The notes below the pieces were generated by a model. It was not told the origin of the DNA and searched no databases. It saw only the letters and a program-made list of their open reading frames with translations. The translations under genes and the position numbers were made by a program. A stretch of DNA of 19,134 nt from an uncultured Clostridia bacterium (lineage in GTDB: Bacteria > Bacillota > Clostridia > Christensenellales > Aristaeellaceae), in the NCBI GenBank assembly GCA_945877525.1, contig CAMDVP010000025.1:1-19134 (forward strand). Direction: 5' to 3'. Shown here piece after piece: positions 1 to 8,511 of this stretch. How positions within the stretch are numbered: position 1 is the stretch's first letter; each line of letters begins with the position of its first letter.

Positions 1-710
1 TAGCCGTCTCCCTTGTAGACAAAGGACCACGGAATTTCATCCGCTACGCCGTTTCCGTTTGGATCGCCGGTTTTGAAGGCCTGCAGCACAGCGTAAAATT
101 CATCCAGCGTTTTGGGCATGCTCAGGCCGAGGGTCTCCAGCCAGGAAGCATTGATCCAATCAGAATACTGCAGGAGCATGTCGCGCGGCGTATTGTTATA
201 CGCGGGCGCGATATAGACATGGCCGTCATCAGCAGTCAGGTTCCGCAGGGTTTCCGGGAAGGATTCATAAATTTTCTGGGTGTTGGGAGAATACTGAGCA
301 ACCAGGTCCTCCAGGGGACGCAGCATGCCGGCCATACCATACTGGCTGGCTTCATTGATGCTCAGACCAAACAGGAAGATATCACCGTAGTCCTGAGAGG
401 AAAACAGCAGGCCAATCTTCTCATCCCAGCCAGACTCTTCAATCGCCTGGATTTCAAGGGTTACACCTGTCTTTTCCGCAAGGCGCTTGATATACCACAT
501 ATCCTCGAAGTTGCCGTGCTTGACATTGCGGGGATAGGTGACGGTGAGGGTCATTGGCTCGTCCACAATGGGCAATTCGGGCGTGGGAAGTACCAGGTAC
601 GCGTTAAGCGCGGCAATGGCATCGGCATCCGTTTCGCCAAGCGCGGCCATTGGAACGGCCAACATCAAAGCGACAAGCAGCAGTGACATGAGACGGGTTC
701 TGATCTTCAT
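1..710 (-). CDS. Extracellular solute-binding protein of a carbohydrate ABC transporter (partial, C-terminus outside window)
   Basis: The N-terminal 236 residues of a secreted substrate-binding protein can be read; the frame stays open to the left edge. It starts MKIRTRLMSLLLVALMLAVP, a typical signal peptide. The likely cleavage site (AALGE) has no lipobox cysteine, so this looks like a released or wall-retained protein and not a lipoprotein. Around residue 220 there is DPNGNGVADEIPW, a calcium-loop-like signature common in LipO/LplA-type binding proteins that work with LplB/LplC permeases. The ATG at 710 sits 8 nt after an AAGGAGG site. It is the last visible gene of the leftward operon, 48 nt after the permease gene, and a stem-loop in that gap may raise its expression. 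By family, it captures oligosaccharides or sugar derivatives outside the cell. The ligand cannot be told from sequence. Confidence 0.9.
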   Translation of the reverse strand, partial: MKIRTRLMSLLLVALMLAVPMAALGETDADAIAALNAYLVLPTPELPIVDEPMTLTVTYPRNVKHGNFEDMWYIKRLAEKTGVTLEIQAIEESGWDEKIGLLFSSQDYGDIFLFGLSINEASQYGMAGMLRPLEDLVAQYSPNTQKIYESFPETLRNLTADDGHVYIAPAYNNTPRDMLLQYSDWINASWLETLGLSMPKTLDEFYAVLQAFKTGDPNGNGVADEIPWSFVYKGDG

Positions 711-736
711 GGTATAGACCTCCTTTTTTATTATGC

Positions 737-754
737 TACATGCCGGGGCATGTA
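737..754 (-). promoter_or_regulatory. Intercistronic stem-loop between permease and solute-binding protein genes
   Basis: A perfect 7-bp inverted repeat, TACATGC and GCATGTA, closes a 4-nt loop. It lies just after the permease stop codon and just before the ribosome binding site of the solute-binding protein gene. No U-tract follows in the direction of transcription, so it is not an intrinsic terminator. By analogy with intercistronic hairpins in other sugar ABC operons, it may protect the downstream message and give excess binding protein over permease; that role is inference. Confidence 0.55.
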
Positions 755-758
755 CCAA

Positions 759-1676
759 TCAACCTTTGACGGCACCGACCATAATGCCTTTGGCAAAGTA
801 TTTCTGCAGCAGCGGATAGATAATCAGGACGGGCAGTGAGGAAACTACCACAATGCCATATTTGATGCTGGCGCGCAGTTGCAGGCGACGTGTCATTGCC
901 TCGATGGCCTCGGCATCGCCTTCCATCAGATCGAGCATCTGGTCAAACAGCAGGATATTGCGCAGATACAGCTGCAGCGGGTATTTGTTTGGATCGGACA
1001 TATACAGCAGCGCGCGGAAATACACGTTCCAATGTGCCACCATGTAATACAGCATGATTACCGCAATCATTGGCATTGCCAGCGGCATAACAATCTGCAG
1101 GAACATTTTTGTGTTGCTGCAACCGTCAATCATGGCTGCTTCCTGAATCTCATAGGGCACACTGTTTTGGAAAAAGGTACGCGCAATGATAAGGTTCATC
1201 ACATTGACGCCGTAAGGCAAAATCATTGCCCATACAGTATTCATCACGCCCAAGTCCTTCATCACCATATAAGTGGGGATTGTGCCGCCGCTGAAGAACA
1301 TGGTAAAGGTGAACAACATCATGATGAAGTTGCGGCCTTTGAAATCATGCCTGGCCAGGGCGTAGGCACAGGGCAGGGTGAGAAAGAGGTTAAAGCCCGT
1401 TCCCACGACGGTATAGTAGATCGTATTGCGATAGCCAATCCAGATGGGTTCATAGTCCATAATGGTGGCATAGCCTTCCATCGTGAAACCGACAGGCCAG
1501 AAAACCACCTGTCCGCCTGTAACCGCGTTTGGATCACTAAAGGAACAAATGATGACATACCACAGCGGATAGAGCACGAGCAATAGCACCAACGCACAAA
1601 TGAACAGCGCCACAATGTCAAATATGCGGTCGTCCAGCCCTTTGGGCTTGCTGCTCTTTTTCTTCATTGCAATCAT
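759..1676 (-). CDS. Carbohydrate ABC transporter permease, LplC/YtcP type (MalG-like)
   Basis: A membrane permease of about 305 residues with six predicted membrane segments, the first covering roughly residues 23-46. The cytoplasmic EAA loop that docks the ATPase is clear: EAAMIDGCSNTKMFLQIVMP near residue 180. This is the second permease half of a CUT1-type importer of the Lpl/Ytc family, whose ATPase is usually encoded elsewhere (a shared MsmX-like protein); none is visible here. An in-frame ATG at 1685 touches the AAGGAG site directly, with no spacing, so I chose the ATG at 1676, which has 9 nt of spacing. The TAA stop of the preceding permease is part of this site (TAAGGAG), pointing to translational coupling. 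Confidence 0.93.
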   Translation of the reverse strand: MIAMKKKSSKPKGLDDRIFDIVALFICALVLLLVLYPLWYVIICSFSDPNAVTGGQVVFWPVGFTMEGYATIMDYEPIWIGYRNTIYYTVVGTGFNLFLTLPCAYALARHDFKGRNFIMMLFTFTMFFSGGTIPTYMVMKDLGVMNTVWAMILPYGVNVMNLIIARTFFQNSVPYEIQEAAMIDGCSNTKMFLQIVMPLAMPMIAVIMLYYMVAHWNVYFRALLYMSDPNKYPLQLYLRNILLFDQMLDLMEGDAEAIEAMTRRLQLRASIKYGIVVVSSLPVLIIYPLLQKYFAKGIMVGAVKG

Positions 1677-1689
1677 TGTTTTCATCTCC

Positions 1690-2625
1690 TTACCACAGGC
1701 CCGAGTCGCTCAGCCTGCGCACGATGCCGTTGACTGTGACCAACAGTATGCAGTTCACAACGGAGTTGAACAGGTTGATGGCAGTAGAATAGCTGTATTG
1801 GTTATACAGCAAGCCCATCTTGTATACATAGGTAGAGATGATCTCGGAACTGCCCAGATTGAGCGGGTTTTGCATTAAGTAGGCTTTCTCAAAGCCAACC
1901 GTCATCAGATTACCCGTCTGGAGAATGAGCATAATGGCCACAGTGGGGAAGATGCAGGGAAAATCCACATAGATGATGCGCTGCAGGCGGCTTGCTCCAT
2001 CAATCCTGGCTGCCTCATGCAATGCCACATCCACACTGGCCAGAGCGCTGATGTAGATGATGGAGTTCCAACCGAGATTCTGCCAAATATCAGAAATCAC
2101 ATAAATGTGCGGAAACCAGTCGGAGCGGGTCATAAAATCAAAAGGGCCGGCGCCAAAGAACCGAAGCATCGTGTTGATGATTCCCGTGTTCTTATCAAGG
2201 AACAGGGTAAGCATACTGACTAAAACAACTGTGGAGATAAAGTGGGGAGCATAGGAAACTGTTTGCACAACCTTGCGGAAACGCTTTTGCTGCACCTCGT
2301 TCAAAATGAGGGCGAAAATGATGGGAAGCGGGAAACCCACGATCAGGGTTTCTACGCTCAGCTGCAGGGTGTTCCATATCAGGTCGCGATTGGTTGCGTT
2401 GCCGAGAAACTTGTGAAAATGCTTGAGTCCAACCCATTCGCTTCCAAGAATTCCTTTGCCCACCCGATAGTCCTTAAAGGCAATTTGCACACCATACATG
2501 GGCAGGTAACAATAGATAAACAGATATGCTAACGCCGGAAGCACGAACAGGTACAGCTCGTAGTTCTTGAGGATGGAGCGCATATACCGTGCGCATTTGT
2601 TGGAGAAGGTTGAGTTGCGCTGCAT
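1690..2625 (-). CDS. Carbohydrate ABC transporter permease, LplB/YteP type (MalF-like)
   Basis: A permease of 311 residues. The N-terminal signature LPMYGVQIAFKDY, right after the first membrane segment, is typical of LplB-type permeases. The EAA loop is EAARIDGASRLQRIIYVDFP near residue 204. It pairs with the next gene to form the membrane channel of the importer. An in-frame GTG at 2631 abuts the AAGGAGGA site, so translation more plausibly starts at the ATG at 2625, 7 nt downstream of that site. The TGA of the preceding propeller gene (2630-2628) lies between site and start, so the two genes are probably translationally coupled. Confidence 0.93.
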   Translation of the reverse strand: MQRNSTFSNKCARYMRSILKNYELYLFVLPALAYLFIYCYLPMYGVQIAFKDYRVGKGILGSEWVGLKHFHKFLGNATNRDLIWNTLQLSVETLIVGFPLPIIFALILNEVQQKRFRKVVQTVSYAPHFISTVVLVSMLTLFLDKNTGIINTMLRFFGAGPFDFMTRSDWFPHIYVISDIWQNLGWNSIIYISALASVDVALHEAARIDGASRLQRIIYVDFPCIFPTVAIMLILQTGNLMTVGFEKAYLMQNPLNLGSSEIISTYVYKMGLLYNQYSYSTAINLFNSVVNCILLVTVNGIVRRLSDSGLW

Positions 2626-2627
2626 GG

Positions 2628-4019
2628 TCACTCCTCCTTGTCGTTGGGGTTGGGCTGCAAGACCAGCTCCAGATTCCCATGGATGGCGTAGAGCCGTCCG
2701 GTTTTGAACGTCATTTCAAAACGGATAATCTGTCCTTTGAGAGCCTCCAGGGTGCGCCCATCTTTCCATCTGGGTATCCAGTGTACATTGTCGCCCATAA
2801 AGACTTCGCACTGGTCAAAGCGGTATCCGTCAATCACGTTGCCCCGTCGGTCGGTTACCTGAACACGGAATTCGCCGGTGGGGAATTGCACGTTCCAGCT
2901 CACCTCGCCGCCTTGATAGCGCAGCGCCCGGGTGCCAAGGAATGCCTCTCCGCCTACATTCCTGTAGTAGCAGAAACCATCCTCACGGATGCGGTAGGTG
3001 GCGATGCTGCGATGAATCCCGGGCTGCTTCGCAAATTCCCGCCAACGACCATGTTCATAGGGATACACGCACGCATCCACCAAAATGCTTCCGCCTGTAT
3101 CCAGGCGCAGGCCGCGCGGATAGATACAGCCGCAGTCTGGCTCGCCCGGCTCTCCATTGGGCAAAACAGGATCGCGCAGGGAACGCTTAAAATACAGACC
3201 GTTTGAGGAACAGGTCATCTGCGCATCGACATAGCCGTCAAAATACTTTCCACTCACACCGCCCGGAAAGCCGGTCACCTGTTCGGCACTGGGATGATAT
3301 AGCCAATACAGACCCAGATAATAGTTGTCATACGGCAAGACGGTGAGGCCGTAGGATTCACAAGCGGGCGTGTCCAGCGCATCTGTTTCCAGGACAACAA
3401 CCGGATCGGTAAAGTGCTTCCAATCAGCGGTTTCAATCAATGAAATGCGGCGGTCTACCATGGCGGGTCGTGTGGCAATGACATAGGTGCCGCGCGCCTC
3501 ATTGCGCCAAATACTTAACGGGCCAAGATCCGGCGGAAAGGGGTGCCAGCTGATGTGCTGATCTACCCAGTGCAGACCGTCGCAGGAGAAGAACATGCAG
3601 CTTTCCAGCTTGCCGTTCACCTTTCGGATAGCCAGCAGCTTGAAGCGTTCCTGCGCGTCGGCCAGCTCATCCCGGTAGAGGGAGTATTCTCCGCACTGGC
3701 CCAACTCAAACAGCTGGTTGGGGAAACGGCGGGTCTTCAGATCAAGGCTTTCCGTGGTATCAAGCGGCGACCAATGCAGACCGTCTGCGCTTTCATGGAT
3801 CTGAATAACGTCGTAGAATTCGCGCAGATGCATGCCATAGGTCAGCATCAGCCACTTGCCGAGGACATCGCTGTAGATGACACTGGGAATATTGGCGAAA
3901 ATATCCGAACTGATATCGCCGTACAGGGTGTCCTTCATCATCCTGGCACGCCCCATGCAACGCTGCGCATGACGCACAACGTGCAGGTAGCGGTCATCAA
4001 AGAAAAGGATGCGGGGCAT
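2628..4019 (-). CDS. Beta-propeller glycoside hydrolase-like protein of unknown activity
   Basis: A 463-residue protein without signal peptide or membrane segment, so it is probably cytoplasmic. Residues about 40-330 contain repeated strand patterns of the kind ESADGLHW, SCDGLHW and ETADWKHF, as in five-bladed propeller enzymes of the GH32/GH43/GH130-like superfamily. The last ~90 residues (GDNVHW...WKDGRTLEALKGQIIRFEM) match a beta-sandwich tail often found on uncharacterised bacterial propeller proteins. I cannot assign catalytic acids with confidence. The start ATG is 8 nt after AAGGAGG. It sits between the PdxA-family and permease genes, so it probably trims the imported compound, for example by removing a sugar from a glycosylated acid. 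That is inference; a non-enzymatic or lyase role is possible. Confidence 0.7.
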   Translation of the reverse strand: MPRILFFDDRYLHVVRHAQRCMGRARMMKDTLYGDISSDIFANIPSVIYSDVLGKWLMLTYGMHLREFYDVIQIHESADGLHWSPLDTTESLDLKTRRFPNQLFELGQCGEYSLYRDELADAQERFKLLAIRKVNGKLESCMFFSCDGLHWVDQHISWHPFPPDLGPLSIWRNEARGTYVIATRPAMVDRRISLIETADWKHFTDPVVVLETDALDTPACESYGLTVLPYDNYYLGLYWLYHPSAEQVTGFPGGVSGKYFDGYVDAQMTCSSNGLYFKRSLRDPVLPNGEPGEPDCGCIYPRGLRLDTGGSILVDACVYPYEHGRWREFAKQPGIHRSIATYRIREDGFCYYRNVGGEAFLGTRALRYQGGEVSWNVQFPTGEFRVQVTDRRGNVIDGYRFDQCEVFMGDNVHWIPRWKDGRTLEALKGQIIRFEMTFKTGRLYAIHGNLELVLQPNPNDKEE

Positions 4020-4045
4020 GTGTTCGGCCTCCTTGTGAAAACGAG

Positions 4046-5071
4046 TTATCGCTGCTTGGCAAAGCGGATGGCATAATCCACCGCATTTTTGAGGCTTAGT
4101 TCGCTGGCCGTGCCTTTTCCGGCCTGATCAAAGGCTGTGCCATGATCCACTGAGGTGCGGATGATAGGCAGCCCCAGCGTGATGTTCACGCCGCTCACGC
4201 TTTGCCATGTTCTGGTTTCGCGGTCATACACGAAGCCGAGCAGCTTCAGCGGAATGTGACCCTGGTCATGGTACATGGCCACAACGATATCATACCAGCC
4301 GCCTCGCGCCTTTGAAAAAATTGTGTCGGGAGGTACAGGACCGTCGACTTGGATGCCTTCGGCACGGGCGGCTTCGATAGCCGGAGCAATCTGCTCAATC
4401 TCTTCCATGCCAAACAACCCGCCCTCTCCGCAGTGGGGATTCAGCCCTGCTACGCCTACGCGAGGGTTCTCTATGCCCATGTCCCGGCAGGCTTTGTCCG
4501 CGATACGGATTACCTCCAACACACGATCCTTCTTCACCCGGTCGCATGCCTCACGCAGGGAAACATGGGTGGATACATGGACAATGCGCATGTCCTCATG
4601 CACCAGAAGCATTGTGTAGCGCCTGGTATTGGTATAGTGGGCGTAAATCTCCGTGTGACCGGAAAAGTGGCAGCCTGCCAGATTCATTGCTTCCTTGTTG
4701 AGCGCGTTGGTCACAGTTGCATCCACTTCGCCAGCCATGGCTAATGCAATGGTTTTGCGCACATACTGAAAGGCTGCCTCGCCTGCTTTGGCACTCACTG
4801 CGCCCACTGGAATTTCGTCCGGGGCACAGAGACGCATATCCAGTACGTCGATTGTACCGGGAATATACAGCGCCTCAGCAGGGCTTTCTACTGGGTGAAT
4901 GGCAAGCTGCGGCATGCCGGGAATGGTCATTGCGCGTTCCAGCATGCATGCATCGCCAACGATGAGAGGCCGGCATTTTTCATATAGCGTTGCGTCAGCC
5001 AGCAGGCGGATGCATAGTTCTGGACCAATGGACGCTGGATCGCCCATGGTAATGGCAATACGGGCGAGCAT
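4046..5071 (-). CDS. PdxA-family dehydrogenase, probably PdxA2-type (4-phospho-threonate/erythronate dehydrogenase)
   Basis: A 341-residue enzyme of the 4-hydroxythreonine-4-phosphate dehydrogenase family. Visible landmarks are ITMGDPASIGPE at the N-terminus, substrate-binding SGHTE near residue 140, and the three metal-binding histidines in STHVSL (H169), NPHCGEGG (H213) and YHDQG (H268). Family members oxidise the hydroxyl next to the carboxylated carbon with NAD and then decarboxylate. In vitamin B6 synthesis the product is an aminoketone; PdxA2 paralogues paired with DUF1537 kinases make dihydroxyacetone phosphate from 4-phosphorylated threonate or erythronate. Because such a kinase is in the same operon, the catabolic role is preferred. 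An in-frame GTG at 5077 is too close to the purine-rich site, so the ATG at 5071 was chosen; it overlaps the preceding stop as TAATG. Confidence 0.9.
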   Translation of the reverse strand: MLARIAITMGDPASIGPELCIRLLADATLYEKCRPLIVGDACMLERAMTIPGMPQLAIHPVESPAEALYIPGTIDVLDMRLCAPDEIPVGAVSAKAGEAAFQYVRKTIALAMAGEVDATVTNALNKEAMNLAGCHFSGHTEIYAHYTNTRRYTMLLVHEDMRIVHVSTHVSLREACDRVKKDRVLEVIRIADKACRDMGIENPRVGVAGLNPHCGEGGLFGMEEIEQIAPAIEAARAEGIQVDGPVPPDTIFSKARGGWYDIVVAMYHDQGHIPLKLLGFVYDRETRTWQSVSGVNITLGLPIIRTSVDHGTAFDQAGKGTASELSLKNAVDYAIRFAKQR

Positions 5072-5967
5072 TAACACACCCCCTGCCTGGCCAGATCCGC
5101 TAACACCTGTTTGATCGCCGCAATGCCCTCGTCCGGCAGATAATCAAAGGGCTTGCGACATTTCCCAACCAGATATCCCTGAAGCGCCACGGCGGTTTTT
5201 ACAACGGTATTGGGGTTGCCAAAACGGAAGCAGTTGCGGAAGGGGCGAATGGCATCCTGCGCTTTGCGTGCGCCCACGATGTCGCCTGCGATAAAGCATT
5301 CGTAGATAGCCACCATATTCCTGGGGAAAACGTTGGCGCAGCCGGCGATGCCGCCCTTGCCGCCTGCCAGAAGTGTCCAGAGGATGAGCGAATCATTGCC
5401 GGAAAGAACGATGAAATCGTTGTCCCGTGTGCGCTCGATGTATTGCAGGATATTGTCAAAATTGCCGCTTGAATCTTTTACGCCTACGATATTGGGGATG
5501 CGGCTCAGCCTTTCCACCGTAGCAGGGGTTAGCGCATTTCCCGTGCGGGCGGGAATGTTGTAGAGAAGAATGGGTTTATCCACACTTTCCGCCACGGCCC
5601 GGTAATGCGCATACAGTTCCTCTTGTGAAGCGGCGGCAAAGCTGGGCGTAATAATGGATAGTACATCTGCGCCCAAATCCGCAGCTTTTCTGGAAAGCCG
5701 TATGGTATCGCGGGTGGCAATCAGGCCGGTGCCTGCAAAAACCGGCACACGTCCTGCCACCTGATCGATGCAGATGGCGAGAACCTCCTCTTTTTCGCTC
5801 TCTGACAGAATATAGCCTTCACCATTGGTACCAAATGGGAAAATACCGTGCACTCCGCCCACGATCATGCGGTCAATTTGCTGACGAAGCGCCGCTTCGT
5901 TGATGCTTTCATCCTCGTTCATTGGCGTAAGGATGGGTACGATGATGCCGCGAATATGCTCGTTCAA
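5071..5967 (-). CDS. DapA/N-acetylneuraminate lyase superfamily aldolase or dehydratase
   Basis: A 298-residue TIM-barrel enzyme with the Schiff-base lysine in GVKDSSGNF (K164), the active-site tyrosine in LYNIPARTG (Y136) and the carboxylate-binding arginine R141. The pyruvate-binding loop reads GTNGE instead of GTTGE, and the PYY segment of true dihydrodipicolinate synthases is replaced by PSF. This argues for a catabolic 2-oxo acid lyase or dehydratase and against lysine synthesis. Substrate is unknown; a 2-keto-3-deoxy sugar acid is a reasonable guess from the operon. Translation starts at a TTG, 8 nt after GGAGG. An out-of-frame ATG lies between site and start but opens no useful frame. 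It overlaps the PdxA-family gene by one base. Confidence 0.88.
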   Translation of the reverse strand: MNEHIRGIIVPILTPMNEDESINEAALRQQIDRMIVGGVHGIFPFGTNGEGYILSESEKEEVLAICIDQVAGRVPVFAGTGLIATRDTIRLSRKAADLGADVLSIITPSFAAASQEELYAHYRAVAESVDKPILLYNIPARTGNALTPATVERLSRIPNIVGVKDSSGNFDNILQYIERTRDNDFIVLSGNDSLILWTLLAGGKGGIAGCANVFPRNMVAIYECFIAGDIVGARKAQDAIRPFRNCFRFGNPNTVVKTAVALQGYLVGKCRKPFDYLPDEGIAAIKQVLADLARQGVC

Positions 5968-5980
5968 AGCTCATTCCTCC

Positions 5981-7108
5981 TCAAAGAAGTTCGAGGTAAA
6001 GTTTTCTGGCGTCTTCATCGGTCACTGTACGCTTGTTGTTGCCAAGCAGACGCTGCACGTTTAGGCCTGCTGTGACCAGTAAGTCCAAATCGTCAACGGA
6101 TATGCCGTACCTGGTTGCTTTTGTTGGAATATCCAGTATTTTGACAATGCTTTCCATGCGGTCAAGCACCCATGTCGCTTTGTCCGCTGCGCCTGCTTCT
6201 CCCAGAGCGTCGTATATGCGTTCAAAATCATCGTGGCAGGCCTCAAAATTGAACCGCATGACCGGCATCAGCATCATGGCGTTGGCCACTCCATGGGGAA
6301 TGTGATATTTTCCGCCCAGCGGGTAGCTTAGCGCATGTACCGCCGTGGTACCCGAGCAGGCGATGGCTTCTCCTGCGTAATACGCGGCAAGCAGCATGGC
6401 GCTTTTGGCTTGGATATCCTCTTCATCAAGACATGCGGATTCAATATTGGCGAAAATCAGTTTCAAAGCCTCTATGGCGAACAGATCGCTGAATGGTGTG
6501 GCCTTTTTGGAAGTGAAGCATTCGATGGCATGGCACAGCGCGTCCACTCCCGTGGAGGCGGCAATGTGCCTGGGCAATCCATGTAGCATCTCTCCATCCA
6601 GGATAACAGCATCCGGCAGCATTTGGGATGATACAATGCCTACCTTTAATTCCTCTTCAGGCACGAGTACGATGCTGTTGGGGGTGGCTTCAGCGCCTGT
6701 TCCGGCTGTTGTTGGAACCATCACAGTCAGCACGGTGCGCCTGGCGAGAGAGGCATCGGCCAGCAGGTCGCGTACAGTATGCTCGCCGCTTAATACGGAA
6801 CACAGCTTGGCCACATCCATCACGCTGCCACCGCCGATGGCCACGATGGCGTCTGCACCAACGAGGCGATACCGCTCCACCACTTCCTGCACCTGGTCGC
6901 AGGTTGGCTCGGACGGAATATCAAGCAGAAGAGAAACCTCGCAGCCGGCATTTTGCATCAACTCAATCGGTTTGAGGAGAACGCCGGCCTTTTCGATTCC
7001 TCGATCGCTGAATACTGCCACTTTTTGATAAGAAGCCAGCAGTATCGAAAGCGCATTGAGTGCGTTTTCTCCTGCATACACCGCACGGGGCGTTTGACAT
7101 ACAAACAT
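5981..7108 (-). CDS. Iron-containing alcohol dehydrogenase (group III)
   Basis: A 375-residue member of the Fe-dependent alcohol dehydrogenase family. The NAD-binding loop is AIGGGSVMDVAK (about residues 90-101). The metal ligands D189 and H193 are in GVDALCHAIE, with H258 (AVHALSYP) and H272 (HIPHG). Members reduce or oxidise small aldehydes, ketones and 2- or 4-hydroxy acids; the closest group cannot be set by eye. In this operon it could reduce an aldehyde made by the DapA-family lyase or oxidise a hydroxy acid feeding the kinase. An in-frame GTG at 7117 lies inside the GAGGTG site, so the ATG at 7108 was chosen. The kinase gene stop (TGA, 7116-7114) overlaps this initiation region. Confidence 0.9.
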   Translation of the reverse strand: MFVCQTPRAVYAGENALNALSILLASYQKVAVFSDRGIEKAGVLLKPIELMQNAGCEVSLLLDIPSEPTCDQVQEVVERYRLVGADAIVAIGGGSVMDVAKLCSVLSGEHTVRDLLADASLARRTVLTVMVPTTAGTGAEATPNSIVLVPEEELKVGIVSSQMLPDAVILDGEMLHGLPRHIAASTGVDALCHAIECFTSKKATPFSDLFAIEALKLIFANIESACLDEEDIQAKSAMLLAAYYAGEAIACSGTTAVHALSYPLGGKYHIPHGVANAMMLMPVMRFNFEACHDDFERIYDALGEAGAADKATWVLDRMESIVKILDIPTKATRYGISVDDLDLLVTAGLNVQRLLGNNKRTVTDEDARKLYLELL

Positions 7109-7113
7109 TGCAA

Positions 7114-8373
7114 TCACCTCTCAGCTACCTTTTCGCAAAGGACATCGCTCAGGAGCGTCCGACTGCCAAAACCGCCGCTCTTGGAAAGCATTTGGAGCGG
7201 TTGACCCTGGAAGACGATGGAGAACATCACCACGCCGGCGCTTACTTCACCCTCCAGCTTGATGCTTGGGTTTTCCAACTGCGTAAGAAACCCCATCAGT
7301 GTATCGCCGCCGATAATCATTGGCGTATACCCTTTGGCCTCCCGCATGGAGAGCAAGCGTGCGAGCAGTGCTCCCAGCCGGCAAGAGATGCGAACGCGCG
7401 TCTCTTCCAGATCATCTTCCGGTTCGTCCTTTGGCATATCCAGACCTGTATCAAGCATCAGCGTTCGATGAGAAAACAGCACTTCGGCCAGGGATTGCAG
7501 CCAAATCCGGCAGGCCTCGCTATCAAGGTAGTTTTCATCCAAAAGCTGCTTCCGGCTCAAAATGACGCGCTTGTATCCCCTTCGCTCGCCATACTCAAAT
7601 TGACAGCGTGTCACAGGATTCAGGCTTCCGCACATGATCATCAGTGGCGGATATACCTTTGGAATGTCCGTCAAGCTGTCTGGCAAGCCAAGATAGGATG
7701 GCAAGGCGGCGGCAAATGCAGCGCAGCCGGCGGTGATGCGCAGGCGCCCTTCCTCCTTGAGCAGTTGGGCAATGCAATGAAAATCTTCATTGCATTCGGC
7801 GTCAAATACCGCGACTGTGGCCGTTCCTGCGGAAAACTGGCATGGAGCCTTGCATTCACAAACGTGAAGCCCATAGGGCGTTAACAGATCGCTTACGCGG
7901 GAAGTGCGCACAGGCTCAAATAAGTCAATCCCATAGACACTGTTCTGGAGCAGCAAGCCATCTGCCCACTGACAACCATCCCGCGTGATGCGATTGGTAT
8001 CCGGATAAGCAGGAGCAAAAGCCGCGAATTCCTCGTGCGTGGCATCCAGTACGGCCTTGATGGCGGGCCCAATATTGCCGCGCAGCCCCGAATCAGTTTT
8101 AATATAGAGGTAGGGAATTTGCCACGCATTCACAATGCTCGCAATGCGATAGGTTTCTCGGTAAGCATTGTCGGCGGTCAGATGGCGGGTTTCCGCGTTA
8201 ATAACAAGCACATCCGTGATAGCGTGCTCCTCACTGAGCTGTGAGCCAATGACCACACGCACAGAAGCGCCTCTCTTGGAAAACTGAACGCCCGTGTCGA
8301 ATGCGCCGGTAATATCATCCGCTATCACGACGAGGCGTGCCCGGGAACGTTCTTTTGTTTCGCATTGAAACAT
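7114..8373 (-). CDS. Four-carbon acid sugar kinase, DUF1537/OtnK-DtnK family
   Basis: The first gene of the leftward operon, 419 residues. The N-terminal motif VIADDITGAFDTG (about residues 16-28) and the C-terminal nucleotide-binding motif KSGGFGS are hallmarks of the DUF1537 kinases, which phosphorylate the 4-hydroxyl of D-threonate, D-erythronate or related sugar acids with ATP. The frame is open upstream to 8511, but homologous sequence begins at VVIADD and the predicted promoter lies inside that extension, so the ATG at 8373 is preferred. Its GAGG site is 11 nt upstream, somewhat far. A TTGAAAC motif covers the start codon region. A PdxA-family partner in the same operon supports catabolism by the kinase/PdxA2 route. 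Confidence 0.9.
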   Translation of the reverse strand: MFQCETKERSRARLVVIADDITGAFDTGVQFSKRGASVRVVIGSQLSEEHAITDVLVINAETRHLTADNAYRETYRIASIVNAWQIPYLYIKTDSGLRGNIGPAIKAVLDATHEEFAAFAPAYPDTNRITRDGCQWADGLLLQNSVYGIDLFEPVRTSRVSDLLTPYGLHVCECKAPCQFSAGTATVAVFDAECNEDFHCIAQLLKEEGRLRITAGCAAFAAALPSYLGLPDSLTDIPKVYPPLMIMCGSLNPVTRCQFEYGERRGYKRVILSRKQLLDENYLDSEACRIWLQSLAEVLFSHRTLMLDTGLDMPKDEPEDDLEETRVRISCRLGALLARLLSMREAKGYTPMIIGGDTLMGFLTQLENPSIKLEGEVSAGVVMFSIVFQGQPLQMLSKSGGFGSRTLLSDVLCEKVAER

Positions 8374-8434
8374 AAAGCCAAATACCTCATCTTTCTTCAG
8401 GGAGAGTTCTTTACTTTTCCCAACTCGCGGATAT

Positions 8435-8463
8435 AGCATAGCAGGTTTTTGGTGTAATTTCAA
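8435..8463 (-). promoter_or_regulatory. Sigma-A promoter of the acid-sugar operon
   Basis: On the minus strand TTGAAA (8463-8458) and TATGCT (8440-8435) are separated by 17 nt. Transcription would start near 8428, giving a leader of about 55 nt before the kinase ATG. No sigma-54 element (TGGCAC-N5-TTGC) was found between 8374 and 8510, although the neighbouring regulator descends from sigma-54 activators. Confidence 0.65.
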
Positions 8464-8511
8464 TTCTTTTTCACCATCAATGAGTATCAATTTGAAACAC
8501 TGAGAAATCAA

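Noticed and set aside
4046..5071. Vitamin B6 biosynthesis gene pdxA
   Set aside because: No other B6 gene is present and it is in an operon with a DUF1537 kinase, the usual partner of the catabolic PdxA2 type.
5071..5967. True dihydrodipicolinate synthase (dapA) for lysine synthesis
   Set aside because: The binding loop is GTNGE and the PYY segment is missing. The gene is embedded in a catabolic operon with no lysine genes.
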